Assembly: GCA_023424965.1 (NCBI GenBank)
Contig: JAFADI010000120.1
Span: forward strand, 1 to 6,964
Reading direction: 5' to 3'
DNA from: Bacillota bacterium
GTDB lineage: Bacteria; Bacillota; Clostridia; Acetivibrionales; JAFADI01
DNA: 6,964 nt
The position numbers were made by a program, and so were the translations under genes. Positions 1 to 6,299 of the stretch are shown one piece after another. The notes under the pieces were generated by a model. The model had not been told where the DNA came from and ran no database searches. It worked only from the letters and a program-made list of their open reading frames with translations. Position 1 is the first letter of the stretch, and each line of letters opens with the position of its first letter.

Positions 1-1
1 T

Positions 2-391
2 GTGGGCAAAATAACCAACCCCGGATTCAAAGAGGTGTGGCGGCTTTACAGCAAAACCACGGGAAAGGCCATTGCGGATGTACTCACCACCAGGGAGGAA
101 ACCATCGATGAGCAGCAGCCCTACGAGTTGTTCGATCCCGAGCACACCTGGAAGAGGAAGACGGTGACCAATTTCCATGCCAGGAAGCTTCTGACCAGAA
201 TTTTCGACAAGGGAACCTGTGTGTATGAAGGTCTCGGACTGAAAGACATCCGGAGCTACTGCAGGGAGCAGATCGACATCCTGTGGGATGAGGTCAAGCG
301 GTTTGAAAATCCTCACGAGTACTATGTGGACCTGTCAAAACCCTTATGGGATATGCGACAGAAGCTGCTGCAGGAATATTCGGTAAAATAG
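2..391 (+). CDS. pncB: Nicotinate phosphoribosyltransferase, C-terminal part (5' end outside window)
   Basis: This is the last 129 or so codons of nicotinate phosphoribosyltransferase, the cytoplasmic enzyme that joins nicotinate to PRPP, with ATP hydrolysis, to make nicotinate mononucleotide for NAD salvage. The frame is open to the left edge, so the GTG at base 2 is an internal valine and the true start lies upstream. The recognisable stretch is DPEHTWKRKTVTNFHARKLL followed by a tail with VYEGL, YCREQ, LWDEVKRFENPHEYYVDLS and a final LWDMRQKLLQEY, which is the usual C-terminus of the long (about 480-residue) Firmicute PncB type. The active-site core is not in the window. The stop TAG is 14 bases before the next gene's start, which implies cotranscription with the methyltransferase, SPFH and NAD-kinase-like genes. 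The family call rests on remembered family sequence and is confident. Confidence 0.9.
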   Translation: MGKITNPGFKEVWRLYSKTTGKAIADVLTTREETIDEQQPYELFDPEHTWKRKTVTNFHARKLLTRIFDKGTCVYEGLGLKDIRSYCREQIDILWDEVKRFENPHEYYVDLSKPLWDMRQKLLQEYSVK

Positions 392-405
392 ATTGGGGGA
401 CAGAT

Positions 406-2475
406 ATGTTAAATTCTTTGGCGGCGGTTGAACGATTGAAAAGGGGCGACCTGCAGGTTCTCAGAGACGAAAAATGGCTCCTGCCCCTGGCGCTGACTTC
501 GGAGAGGAATATCAACCTTGAGAGGATCACTTCCATGGAGGAAATGGAATCCAATTATTTGTTGAACTATGTGGAGAAAACCCTGAGGGTCCTTTCCAAC
601 CTTTCTTTAAGTGAAGGCCAACGGTCCATTCTCGAAGAAGTGCTGAAATGGTCCGAAGTGGCAAAATCCGGGCTTGTACATCAAAGAAGGCAGTGGATGC
701 TGAGCGGCTTCAACCTCTTTGCCCACAACGTGGGCTCCGCGCAGATATACCGAACTCAATCCGGTGAAGCGGACGCTGGCAGAAGGGACATGGTATACAA
801 TCTGATTCTGACCCACGGACTGATCGGGCAGTACATACGGGGAGAGGTGCCGCTTTCGGCCAACAGGCCTCTCTACAGGCTTGTGAAGGACGGCAGGATG
901 CCGGCCGGAGAGCTGAGAGAGCTGTTAAAAGCGCTGAATTATTGCATTGTAGCTGCGGTGGATGAAAATATATGGACGGCGATAAGCAAACAGGTGGACG
1001 AAGTCATCGGACTCATCCTCGGCGGACAGTTTGAACGGCAGCACGGCATCAAGGAACGCATAAGGCGTTTGCGGGCCACATCCATCCGGAACGGGGAGAA
1101 TTTTGAAGCGGAATATGAAAAGCTGCTGCTTGAACCGCAGGTTGTGGGAAGCATCGCCGGAATGCTTGAAAGGGCCGAGCTGTGGTATGTGGAGGCCGCA
1201 CTGTTTGACTTCTCCTTTGAGGAATTCACAAAGATATTTTTGATCATTGCCCGGAGCGAGGATACGGAGAAGATCGGGCACATCAGCTTTGAACGGCTGA
1301 TGAAGGACATCTATTACCAGCATGAGGGCAGGAAGCGGGTAAATATCTACAAAAAGAGGATCATCGAAAAATACCTCTCGGACACCACCCTGGCGGACAT
1401 CATGGAGGGCAGGTTCAAAGATAATCCCCATGTGGCATGCAAGGTTGCCTTTCATGAAGACCTGGAGGACACGGTGTTTTTTACCTTCCGGTTTTCCGCA
1501 GCCGGCAGCCGGCTCATCGACTTTTGCATCGAAGCGGAAAAATCCGACGTTCTGTATGAAAGGGCCATCGTTCTCCTTTTTGATCTGTTCGGACTCAGAA
1601 AGGACAGATATGACCGCTTTTATGAGGAAGAAAAGTATCTGGCGACCATGAACCAGACCATTGACTATAAAAAGATCATCCTGGATTACATTACGGGAAG
1701 CAGCATCATCGATATTGGGCCAGGGGGCGGAGCCCTGATGGACCTCATCGAAGAGAGGTATCCGGATAAGAAGGTTCTGGGGGTGGATATCGCCCAGAAT
1801 GTGCTTGACAGCCTGAAAAGGAAAAAGCAGCTTGAAAACAGGAAATGGGACGTATTATACGGCGATGCCCTCAACCTGGGACAATCCATTGAAAAGGGGA
1901 GTGCGGATACCGTCATCTTCTGCTCCATTCTGCACGAACTGTTCTCTTATATCGAGTACAAAGGGAAAAAGTTCAATTATGAAACACTGGAGACCGCATT
2001 TAAGAGCGTGTATGAAATTTTACCGCCGGGCGGAAGAATCATTATCCGTGACGGCATTATGACCGAGCCTGTGGAGCAGAAGCGTATCATCCGGTTTTTA
2101 TCCGAAGAGGGCATGGAATTCCTGAAGAGGTATGCGGGGGATTTCAAAGGCCGGGAGATTGTGTATACCGTGGTGGGGCAGAATGAGGTGCTGATGCCGG
2201 TAAATGACGCCATGGAATTTCTCTATACCTATACCTGGGGAGAAAAATCCTATGTGCATGAGGTAAACGAGCAGTTCGGCTATTTCACCCCCGGCGGCTT
2301 CAAAGCGTTTATCGCTTCGGTGCTGGGAAAAGAAGCAAAGATAATAGAGTTCAGGCATTTCCTCCAGGAAGGGTATACCATCGCATTGTCCCAGAAAATG
2401 GAATTATTCGATGAGGGCAGAAATCCCGCAAGGCTGCCTGACAGCACCTGCCTTGTGGTTATTGAGAAAAACTGA
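406..2475 (+). CDS. Two-part protein: unknown helical N-terminal region plus class I SAM-dependent methyltransferase
   Basis: A 689-residue cytoplasmic protein. The C-terminal part, from about residue 420, is a class I (Rossmann) SAM methyltransferase. Motif I is IIDIGPGGG at 434-442, the ribose-binding acid is D461 in LGVDIAQ, the adenine-loop acid is D487 in GDAL, and a motif IV-like strand ADTVIFCSILHEL runs around 500-512. A PPGGRIII strand follows. Residues 1 to about 410 contain no motif I recognise. They are charged, look helical, and carry a notable LTHGLIGQYIRGE around 135-147. The substrate cannot be told from the sequence. I chose ATG 406 because GGGGGA (395-400) precedes it by five bases. 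The in-frame ATG at 346 lacks a ribosome binding site and would overlap pncB by 46 bases. The gene sits between pncB and an SPFH gene, with 14- and 24-base gaps. The methyltransferase fold is sure. Methylation of a nicotinamide-type metabolite or of a protein partner is speculation. Confidence 0.85.
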   Translation: MLNSLAAVERLKRGDLQVLRDEKWLLPLALTSERNINLERITSMEEMESNYLLNYVEKTLRVLSNLSLSEGQRSILEEVLKWSEVAKSGLVHQRRQWMLSGFNLFAHNVGSAQIYRTQSGEADAGRRDMVYNLILTHGLIGQYIRGEVPLSANRPLYRLVKDGRMPAGELRELLKALNYCIVAAVDENIWTAISKQVDEVIGLILGGQFERQHGIKERIRRLRATSIRNGENFEAEYEKLLLEPQVVGSIAGMLERAELWYVEAALFDFSFEEFTKIFLIIARSEDTEKIGHISFERLMKDIYYQHEGRKRVNIYKKRIIEKYLSDTTLADIMEGRFKDNPHVACKVAFHEDLEDTVFFTFRFSAAGSRLIDFCIEAEKSDVLYERAIVLLFDLFGLRKDRYDRFYEEEKYLATMNQTIDYKKIILDYITGSSIIDIGPGGGALMDLIEERYPDKKVLGVDIAQNVLDSLKRKKQLENRKWDVLYGDALNLGQSIEKGSADTVIFCSILHELFSYIEYKGKKFNYETLETAFKSVYEILPPGGRIIIRDGIMTEPVEQKRIIRFLSEEGMEFLKRYAGDFKGREIVYTVVGQNEVLMPVNDAMEFLYTYTWGEKSYVHEVNEQFGYFTPGGFKAFIASVLGKEAKIIEFRHFLQEGYTIALSQKMELFDEGRNPARLPDSTCLVVIEKN

Positions 2476-2499
2476 GGGAGATAAAAGGAGGGTCCGCGT

Positions 2500-3510
2500 A
2501 TGTTTGGTTTCAGATTTATCAAGTTCCAGCCGGGAGAATATGTATTGAAGTACAGGAACGGAAAGATTGTGAAGGAAGGGGCGGGTATATCGTTCTATTA
2601 TTACGCGCCTGCCGCTTCCATCGTGGTAGTTCCTGCGGGAAGCATGGATGCGCCCTTTATTTTTGAAGAGGTCACGTCGGATTTCCAGGTTGTGACCGTT
2701 CAAGGCCAGCTTACCTTCAGGATTGTCGACCAGAAGAAAATCGCCGGGCTGCTCAATTACACCCTGGATGCCAGGGGGAAGGGGTACGCCTCCGACGATC
2801 CTCAGAAGCTTCCGCAAAGAGTGATAAACATCGTAAGGGTACTGACCAAGAAGACCCTGGAGGGGTTACAGCTGAAGGATGCCATCAAATCCAGCGAAGT
2901 GCTGGCAAAGGGGATATTGAATGAAATAAGGGAAAATGAAGAAGTAAATCTGCTGGGTATTGAGATCCTGGGGCTTTCCATACTGGCCATCCTTCCCAAC
3001 AAGGAGACGGCCAGAGCCCTGGAGGCCCAGGCCAGGGAGCAGATTCTCAAAAAGGCGGATGAAGCCATTTATGAAAGGCGGAATGCGTCTATCGAGCAGG
3101 AAAGGCGTATAAAGGAAAACGAGTTCAATACGGAGATTGCGGTGGAAAACAAGAAAAAGCAGGTCCGGCAGACCCAGCTGGAGGCGGAGGGGGCTATCCA
3201 GCAGCAGAAGAACCAGTTGAAGGAAGAACAGATGAACTTTGAAACCACCCTTGAGGGAAAGAGGAAAGAGCTCATTGAACTGACCGTCCAGAACTCAAAG
3301 GCCCAGGCCGATGCCAAAGCGTACGAGTTGTCGGCGGTGATGAAGGCCCTGGAGGGGATAGATCCCGATGTAATACAATCCCTTGCAAGCATAGGAATGC
3401 AGCCCAACAAGCTGATCGCCATGGCCTTCCAGGAGCTGGCGGAAAAGGCGGGACAGATCGGCCAGCTCAATATATCCCCCGATTTGCTCCAGGAGCTGAT
3501 GAAAGAATAA
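2500..3510 (+). CDS. Soluble SPFH/band-7 domain protein with coiled coil
   Basis: A 336-residue member of the SPFH (stomatin/prohibitin/flotillin) superfamily, proteins that oligomerise into scaffolds or cages. It opens with FIKFQPGEYVLKYRNGKIVKEG, typical of the first SPFH strands. The beta-rich domain covers about residues 7-160, with TVQGQLTFRIVD at 66-77 as a characteristic strand pair and ILGLSILAILPNKETARALEAQAREQ marking the exit into the helix. Residues about 170-275 are a long charged coiled coil rich in E, K and Q. The end (285-336) is a mixed helical region with SLASIGMQPNKLIAMAFQELAE. No N-terminal hydrophobic anchor is visible, unlike stomatins or prohibitins, so any membrane contact would be peripheral. 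AAAAGGAGG (about 2483-2491) lies eight bases before the ATG. The position inside the operon suggests it scaffolds the flanking methyltransferase and NAD-kinase-like enzymes, which is inference. Confidence 0.85.
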   Translation: MFGFRFIKFQPGEYVLKYRNGKIVKEGAGISFYYYAPAASIVVVPAGSMDAPFIFEEVTSDFQVVTVQGQLTFRIVDQKKIAGLLNYTLDARGKGYASDDPQKLPQRVINIVRVLTKKTLEGLQLKDAIKSSEVLAKGILNEIRENEEVNLLGIEILGLSILAILPNKETARALEAQAREQILKKADEAIYERRNASIEQERRIKENEFNTEIAVENKKKQVRQTQLEAEGAIQQQKNQLKEEQMNFETTLEGKRKELIELTVQNSKAQADAKAYELSAVMKALEGIDPDVIQSLASIGMQPNKLIAMAFQELAEKAGQIGQLNISPDLLQELMKE

Positions 3511-3532
3511 CCCGCATGTCAGGACAGGGGGG

Positions 3533-4477
3533 ATGAGGATGGAGCGGCTGACGGAGAACAAGATCGTGCTGGTGAAAAGAAAGACCCGGCTTGAGGAATT
3601 GATTGCCAGGTACAACACCATCGCCCAGGCCAGGTTTTATATCGAGCACCTGGGCAGTGATTTTTCGGATTATATAATGGAGGATGAGCGGTATAAGGAG
3701 GCCCTGTCCGCGGCATACGGCCAACTGGAGGCTCTGGGCAGGGTTCAGGTGGTCGACCGGGAGTACGTGTCCAATTTTATCTTCGGGGACAGGGATGTTG
3801 TGGTGGTTGTGGGGCAGGATGGGCTGGTGGCAAACACCCTGAAGTACCTTTCGAGCCAACGGCTGGTCGGTGTGAATCCCGACCCGGCCAGGTGGGAGGG
3901 CGTTCTGCTTCCTTTTAAAGTTTCCGATCTGAAGCCGGTGCTCCAGGAGGTTTTCAGGGACCGGCGCCCGGTGAAGGAGGTCTCCATGGCAAAGGCGGCT
4001 TTAAATGACGGGCAGGTGATTTACGCGGTGAACGACCTGTTCATCGGCCAGAAAACCCATGTGTCTTCAAGATATCGCATCCGCCTGGGAGACCGGCAGG
4101 AATACCAGTCTTCAAGCGGGGTTATCGTATCCACGGGACTCGGTTCGACGGGCTGGCTGAAGAGTATCCTTGCGGGCGCAGCCAACATCGTAAACGGAAT
4201 TTCAGATAAGAGGATAAAGACACAGCAGGAAATGAAGCTGGAGTGGAACCTGGATTATTTGTATTTCTCCGTGCGTGAGCCTTTTCCCAGCAGAACCTCC
4301 CAGGCGGAGATCGTTTTCGGAAAGGTGACCAAAGGCCGCCCCCTTAAAATATTGTCCCAGATGCCGGAAAACGGCGTAATCTTCAGTGACGGCGTCGAAA
4401 GCGACTATCTGCAGTTCAATTCAGGCATCGAGGCGACAATCACCGTTGCCGAGAAGAAAGGCTATCTGGTGGTGTGA
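3533..4477 (+). CDS. Divergent NAD kinase-fold protein (ATP-NAD kinase/DAGK-like)
   Basis: A 314-residue cytoplasmic protein whose motifs follow NAD kinase order. The nucleotide-binding loop VVVVGQDGLVANTLKYL (90-106) matches the GGDGT region. LVGVNPDP (111-118) matches the usual GIN strand. ND at 167-168 stands where NE is expected, VIVSTGLGSTGW (197-208) replaces the TPTGSTAY region, and SDGVES (285-290) matches the late DG motif. The key aspartate is kept (D96) but GGDGT has become GQDGL and the serine/tyrosine segment has changed, so substrate or activity may differ from NAD phosphorylation. An extra N-terminal stretch of about 80 residues precedes the nucleotide loop. Two starts are plausible: ATG 3533, with AGGA eight bases upstream, or ATG 3539, with AGGGGGG (3526-3532) six bases upstream, giving 312 residues. 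It lies 22 bases after the SPFH gene and is the last gene of the run. The fold is likely; the reaction is uncertain. Confidence 0.78.
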   Translation: MRMERLTENKIVLVKRKTRLEELIARYNTIAQARFYIEHLGSDFSDYIMEDERYKEALSAAYGQLEALGRVQVVDREYVSNFIFGDRDVVVVVGQDGLVANTLKYLSSQRLVGVNPDPARWEGVLLPFKVSDLKPVLQEVFRDRRPVKEVSMAKAALNDGQVIYAVNDLFIGQKTHVSSRYRIRLGDRQEYQSSSGVIVSTGLGSTGWLKSILAGAANIVNGISDKRIKTQQEMKLEWNLDYLYFSVREPFPSRTSQAEIVFGKVTKGRPLKILSQMPENGVIFSDGVESDYLQFNSGIEATITVAEKKGYLVV

Positions 4478-4504
4478 GGTGCCGGAGAAAATTTCAAGTT
4501 CATA

Positions 4505-4535
4505 TTGACTCTCACAATGTGTCAGGGTTTAGAAT
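4505..4535 (+). promoter_or_regulatory. Promoter with 19-bp spacer and MerR-type dyad operator
   Basis: The -35 box TTGACT (4505-4510) and -10 box TAGAAT (4530-4535) are separated by 19 bp, the overlong spacer characteristic of MerR-controlled promoters. Inside the spacer lies an imperfect inverted repeat, ACTCTCACA (4508-4516) and TGTCAGGGT (4520-4528), matching at 7 of 9 positions about a centre at 4518. This fits binding of a MerR dimer that untwists the spacer to align the two boxes. The encoded MerR protein begins about 40 bases downstream, so autoregulation is the simplest reading. Confidence 0.75.
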
Positions 4536-4576
4536 AAAATCACAATCCGGATTGCAAAAAGAAACAAGGAGGTATC

Positions 4577-5395
4577 ATGTTTAAAATCGGCGATTTTTCA
4601 CGCTTTACACGAATATCCGTAAGAATGCTCCGGCACTATGACGAGATAGGGCTTCTGAAGCCCCAGTCCATTGATCATTTTACGGGGTACAGGTTCTATT
4701 CCGTGGACCAGATTCCAAGGGCCAACCGTATTCAGGTTTTGAAGGAAATGGGTTTTTCCCTGTCGGAAATGGGCGGGCTGATGGAACGGGACCTGGATTC
4801 CAGGCAGCTGCTGAGCCTTCTGGAAAACAAAAAGCGTGAGATATGGTCAGCGATTGAGAGCTCCCAGATGAAGCTGAAGAGAGTTGAAACCCTGATTAAA
4901 TTTATTCGTGAGGAGGATTCCAATATGAACTATGAAATAACCGTTAAAAATATTCCCGGGTACAAAGTGCTTTCCTTAAGGGATAGAATTCCCGCCTACA
5001 ACGAGGAAGGAAGACTGTGGGAGGAACTGGGAGCCTTTGTGGAGAAGAACAGGATAAAGTACCATGACCCCTCCTATGCAATTTTTCATGATGAGGGATA
5101 TAAAGACAGTGATGTGGATGTGGAAATAACCATGTGTATCGGCGAAGATACGGCTCAGTCCGACAGGATCAAGGTCAGGGAGCTTGAGGCGGTGCCGGAG
5201 ATGGCGGTGGTTTTCCATCAGGGACCCTTTGAGGAGATGCGTTCGGCATACCGTGCACTGGCCATGTGGATGTCGGCCAACAATTACGAGGGAAACGGTC
5301 CCACCAGAGCCATTTACCACAAAGGACCCTGGTGTGAAAAGGAACCGGTAAACTACCTGACCGAGATTCAGGCTCCGGTGGTTAAAAGGAAATAG
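4577..5395 (+). CDS. MerR-family transcriptional regulator with GyrI-like effector domain
   Basis: A 272-residue DNA-binding regulator. The N-terminal winged helix-turn-helix is clear: FKIGDFSRFTRISVRMLRHY at 2-21, then DEIGLLKP and TGYRFYSVDQI (36-46). A dimerisation helix spans about 76-112. Residues 118-270 form a GyrI-like/BmrR-C-type ligand pocket domain, ending with FHQGPFEEMRSAYRALAMWM (213-232), GPTRAIYH (241-248) and the usual YLTEIQAPV close. Relatives sense hydrophobic or cationic small molecules and switch on efflux or detoxification genes; no cysteine metal site is seen. The ligand is unknown. AAGGAGG (4566-4572) precedes the ATG by four bases. The gene has its own promoter with a 19-bp spacer, so it is a separate unit from the preceding operon. 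Whether it also controls the upstream or downstream genes cannot be seen here. Confidence 0.92.
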   Translation: MFKIGDFSRFTRISVRMLRHYDEIGLLKPQSIDHFTGYRFYSVDQIPRANRIQVLKEMGFSLSEMGGLMERDLDSRQLLSLLENKKREIWSAIESSQMKLKRVETLIKFIREEDSNMNYEITVKNIPGYKVLSLRDRIPAYNEEGRLWEELGAFVEKNRIKYHDPSYAIFHDEGYKDSDVDVEITMCIGEDTAQSDRIKVRELEAVPEMAVVFHQGPFEEMRSAYRALAMWMSANNYEGNGPTRAIYHKGPWCEKEPVNYLTEIQAPVVKRK

Positions 5396-5413
5396 CGGGA
5401 AGGCCGGCCACAG

Positions 5414-5442
5414 CGGTTACAAAATTATTTTCAAAATAACCG
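5414..5442. repeat. A/T-rich palindrome after merR, just upstream of the infC promoter
   Basis: CGGTTA (5414-5419) and TAACCG (5437-5442) form a six-base inverted repeat. The A/T interior includes a second perfect dyad, TTATTTT-C-AAAATAA (5425-5439). The repeat begins 18 bases after the merR stop and overlaps the -35 box of the infC promoter. It could be a weak terminator for merR, an operator, or an UP-like element. No T-run follows, so a terminator role is doubtful. Confidence 0.4.
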
Positions 5443-5469
5443 GACAGCACTTCTGTTTGATGATATAAT
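5441..5469 (+). promoter_or_regulatory. Promoter for the infC transcript
   Basis: A perfect -10 box TATAAT (5464-5469) lies 17 bp after CGGACA (5441-5446), which matches four of six bases of TTGACA. Transcription would start near 5476 and leave a leader of about 180 bases before infC. Imperfect inverted copies flank the -10: CACTTCTGTTT (5448-5458) and AAATAGGAAGTG (5483-5494) share the arms CACTTC/GAAGTG. They could be an operator, but this is weak evidence. Confidence 0.65.
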
Positions 5470-5475
5470 AAAGGG

Positions 5476-5658
5476 GTTACAGAAATAGGAAGTGTGTGCT
5501 TCTCGTTTTGAATGGCGGTTTGGCTTGTGGCCCGGCCGGAATTCAATAGGCTTGATCGTGCGAAGAGTGGATTACTTTGTGTCCACTCTTTAATTTTGAT
5601 CGGCACAGGTACACATAAATTTGGGCTTATGACAAAAATATCAATGGAGGTGTTTTCT
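5476..5658 (+). promoter_or_regulatory. Structured 5' leader of infC with possible attenuator hairpin
   Basis: The untranslated leader can form three successive hairpins. The first is GAAG/CTTC (5489-5492 with 5499-5502, loop TGTGTG). The second is TTGAAT/ATTCAA (5508-5513 with 5541-5546), closing a G+C-rich interior. The third is a perfect nine-pair stem, AAGAGTGGA (5563-5571) with TCCACTCTT (5582-5590), with a ten-base loop and followed by TAATTTT. The third resembles a Rho-independent attenuator with a short T-run. Firmicute infC-rpmI-rplT operons are known to be controlled by leader attenuation through L20, but no rplT follows here. Membership in that leader class is not established. Confidence 0.5.
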
Positions 5659-6174
5659 ATTAGAAAAAATGAGCTGCCAATAAATGATGAGATAAGGGAC
5701 CGGGAGGTTCGTCTTATTGACACGGATGGGTCGATGCTCGGGGTTATGTCAGCAAAGGATGCACAAAAGCTGGCGATTACCAAAAATCTTGATCTTGTAA
5801 AAATTGTATCGAATGCAACCCCCCCGGTATGCAAAATCATGGATTATGGGAAGTGTATGTTTGAACAGGCCAAGAAAGAGAAAGAGGTCAGAAAAAATCA
5901 GAAGGTCGTTTCAATTAAAGAGATAAGGTTGTCTGCCACAATCGAAGCACATGATTTTGACGTCAAGGTTAAAAATGCCTGCAAGTTTCTGCTGGAGGGA
6001 GACAAAGTCAAAGTCAGCATAAGATTTCGGGGCAGGGAAATGAAATATACAGTGTCGGGAAAAGAAGTCCTCGAAAAGTTTGCTGCCGCAGTTGACGAAG
6101 TCGGAATGGTTGAAAAGCAGCCAAAGCTTGAGGGGAGAAGTATGATATTGATATTAAACCCCAAAAAAAAGTGA
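5659..6174 (+). CDS. infC: Translation initiation factor IF-3, ATT start, stand-alone copy
   Basis: IF-3 binds the 30S subunit, keeps it apart from 50S and checks start-codon pairing. From the ATT at 5659 the product has 171 residues, the normal family length. It begins with (M/I)RKNELPINDEIRDREVRLID, the usual IF-3 N-terminus. The N-domain covers about 3-71, then a lysine-rich linker helix, then the C-domain from about 83 with SIRFRGREM and a VEKQPKLEGRSMILIL ending. GGAGGT (5646-5651) lies seven bases before the ATT, while the in-frame ATGs at 5512, 5629 and 5644 have no site or overlap it, so ATT is the supported start. AUU initiation is known for infC and allows autorepression. The signature reads KIMDYGKCMFEQAK, with C and M where Y/F and K are usual. 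No rpmI or rplT follows, so this is probably a paralogue of the operon copy. Confidence 0.92.
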   Translation: MRKNELPINDEIRDREVRLIDTDGSMLGVMSAKDAQKLAITKNLDLVKIVSNATPPVCKIMDYGKCMFEQAKKEKEVRKNQKVVSIKEIRLSATIEAHDFDVKVKNACKFLLEGDKVKVSIRFRGREMKYTVSGKEVLEKFAAAVDEVGMVEKQPKLEGRSMILILNPKKK

Positions 6175-6218
6175 GGAGAATTGCTGTGCAAAGCCGGCAA
6201 GATTCCGATGAATAACTG

Positions 6219-6299
6219 TGGCCTAAAATTAACATAATAAAATCAAAAGCATCATATGTATATATGAATTTTAAGGCATTTAAGGAGGAGCAGAGTTCA
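6219..6299 (+). promoter_or_regulatory. Structured cold-shock gene leader with decoy ribosome-binding segment
   Basis: GCCTAAAATT (6221-6230) can pair with AATTTTAAGGC (6267-6277) through ten pairs and one bulged A. An inner hairpin CATAT/ATATG (6253-6257 with 6262-6266, loop GTAT) would stack directly on it. A near-copy of the paired strand, TTTAAGG at 6279-6285, overlaps the real ribosome binding site AAGGAGG (6282-6288) and could compete for the same CCTAAA. This suggests a two-state leader of the kind known for cold-shock mRNAs. No convincing promoter is seen between infC and this gene, so it may be cotranscribed with infC. Confidence 0.4.

Noticed and set aside
346..405. Upstream in-frame ATG at 346 for the methyltransferase gene
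   Set aside because: It has no ribosome binding site and overlaps pncB by 46 bases. ATG 406 has GGGGGA just upstream and a clean 14-base gap after the pncB stop.
925..1455. Long minus-strand open frame of 176 codons inside the methyltransferase gene
   Set aside because: It is antisense to a well-supported coding region, has no recognisable motif or ribosome binding site, and overlaps another spurious antisense frame.
5402..5409. GGCCGGCC palindrome after merR
   Set aside because: A short eight-base G+C palindrome without a T-run or partner. Nothing suggests a function beyond chance.
5512..5658. 49 open codons in frame upstream of infC, with ATGs at 5512, 5629 and 5644
   Set aside because: The translated stretch has no IF-3 similarity, the first two ATGs lack a ribosome binding site, and the ATG at 5644-5646 overlaps the GGAGGT that serves the ATT start. 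The open frame looks fortuitous.
6264..6299. Twelve-codon N-terminal extension of the cold-shock protein from ATG 6264
   Set aside because: The extension would be read through the AAGGAGG site, has no upstream ribosome binding site, and does not match the family, which begins at the MIGTVKWF-type start.
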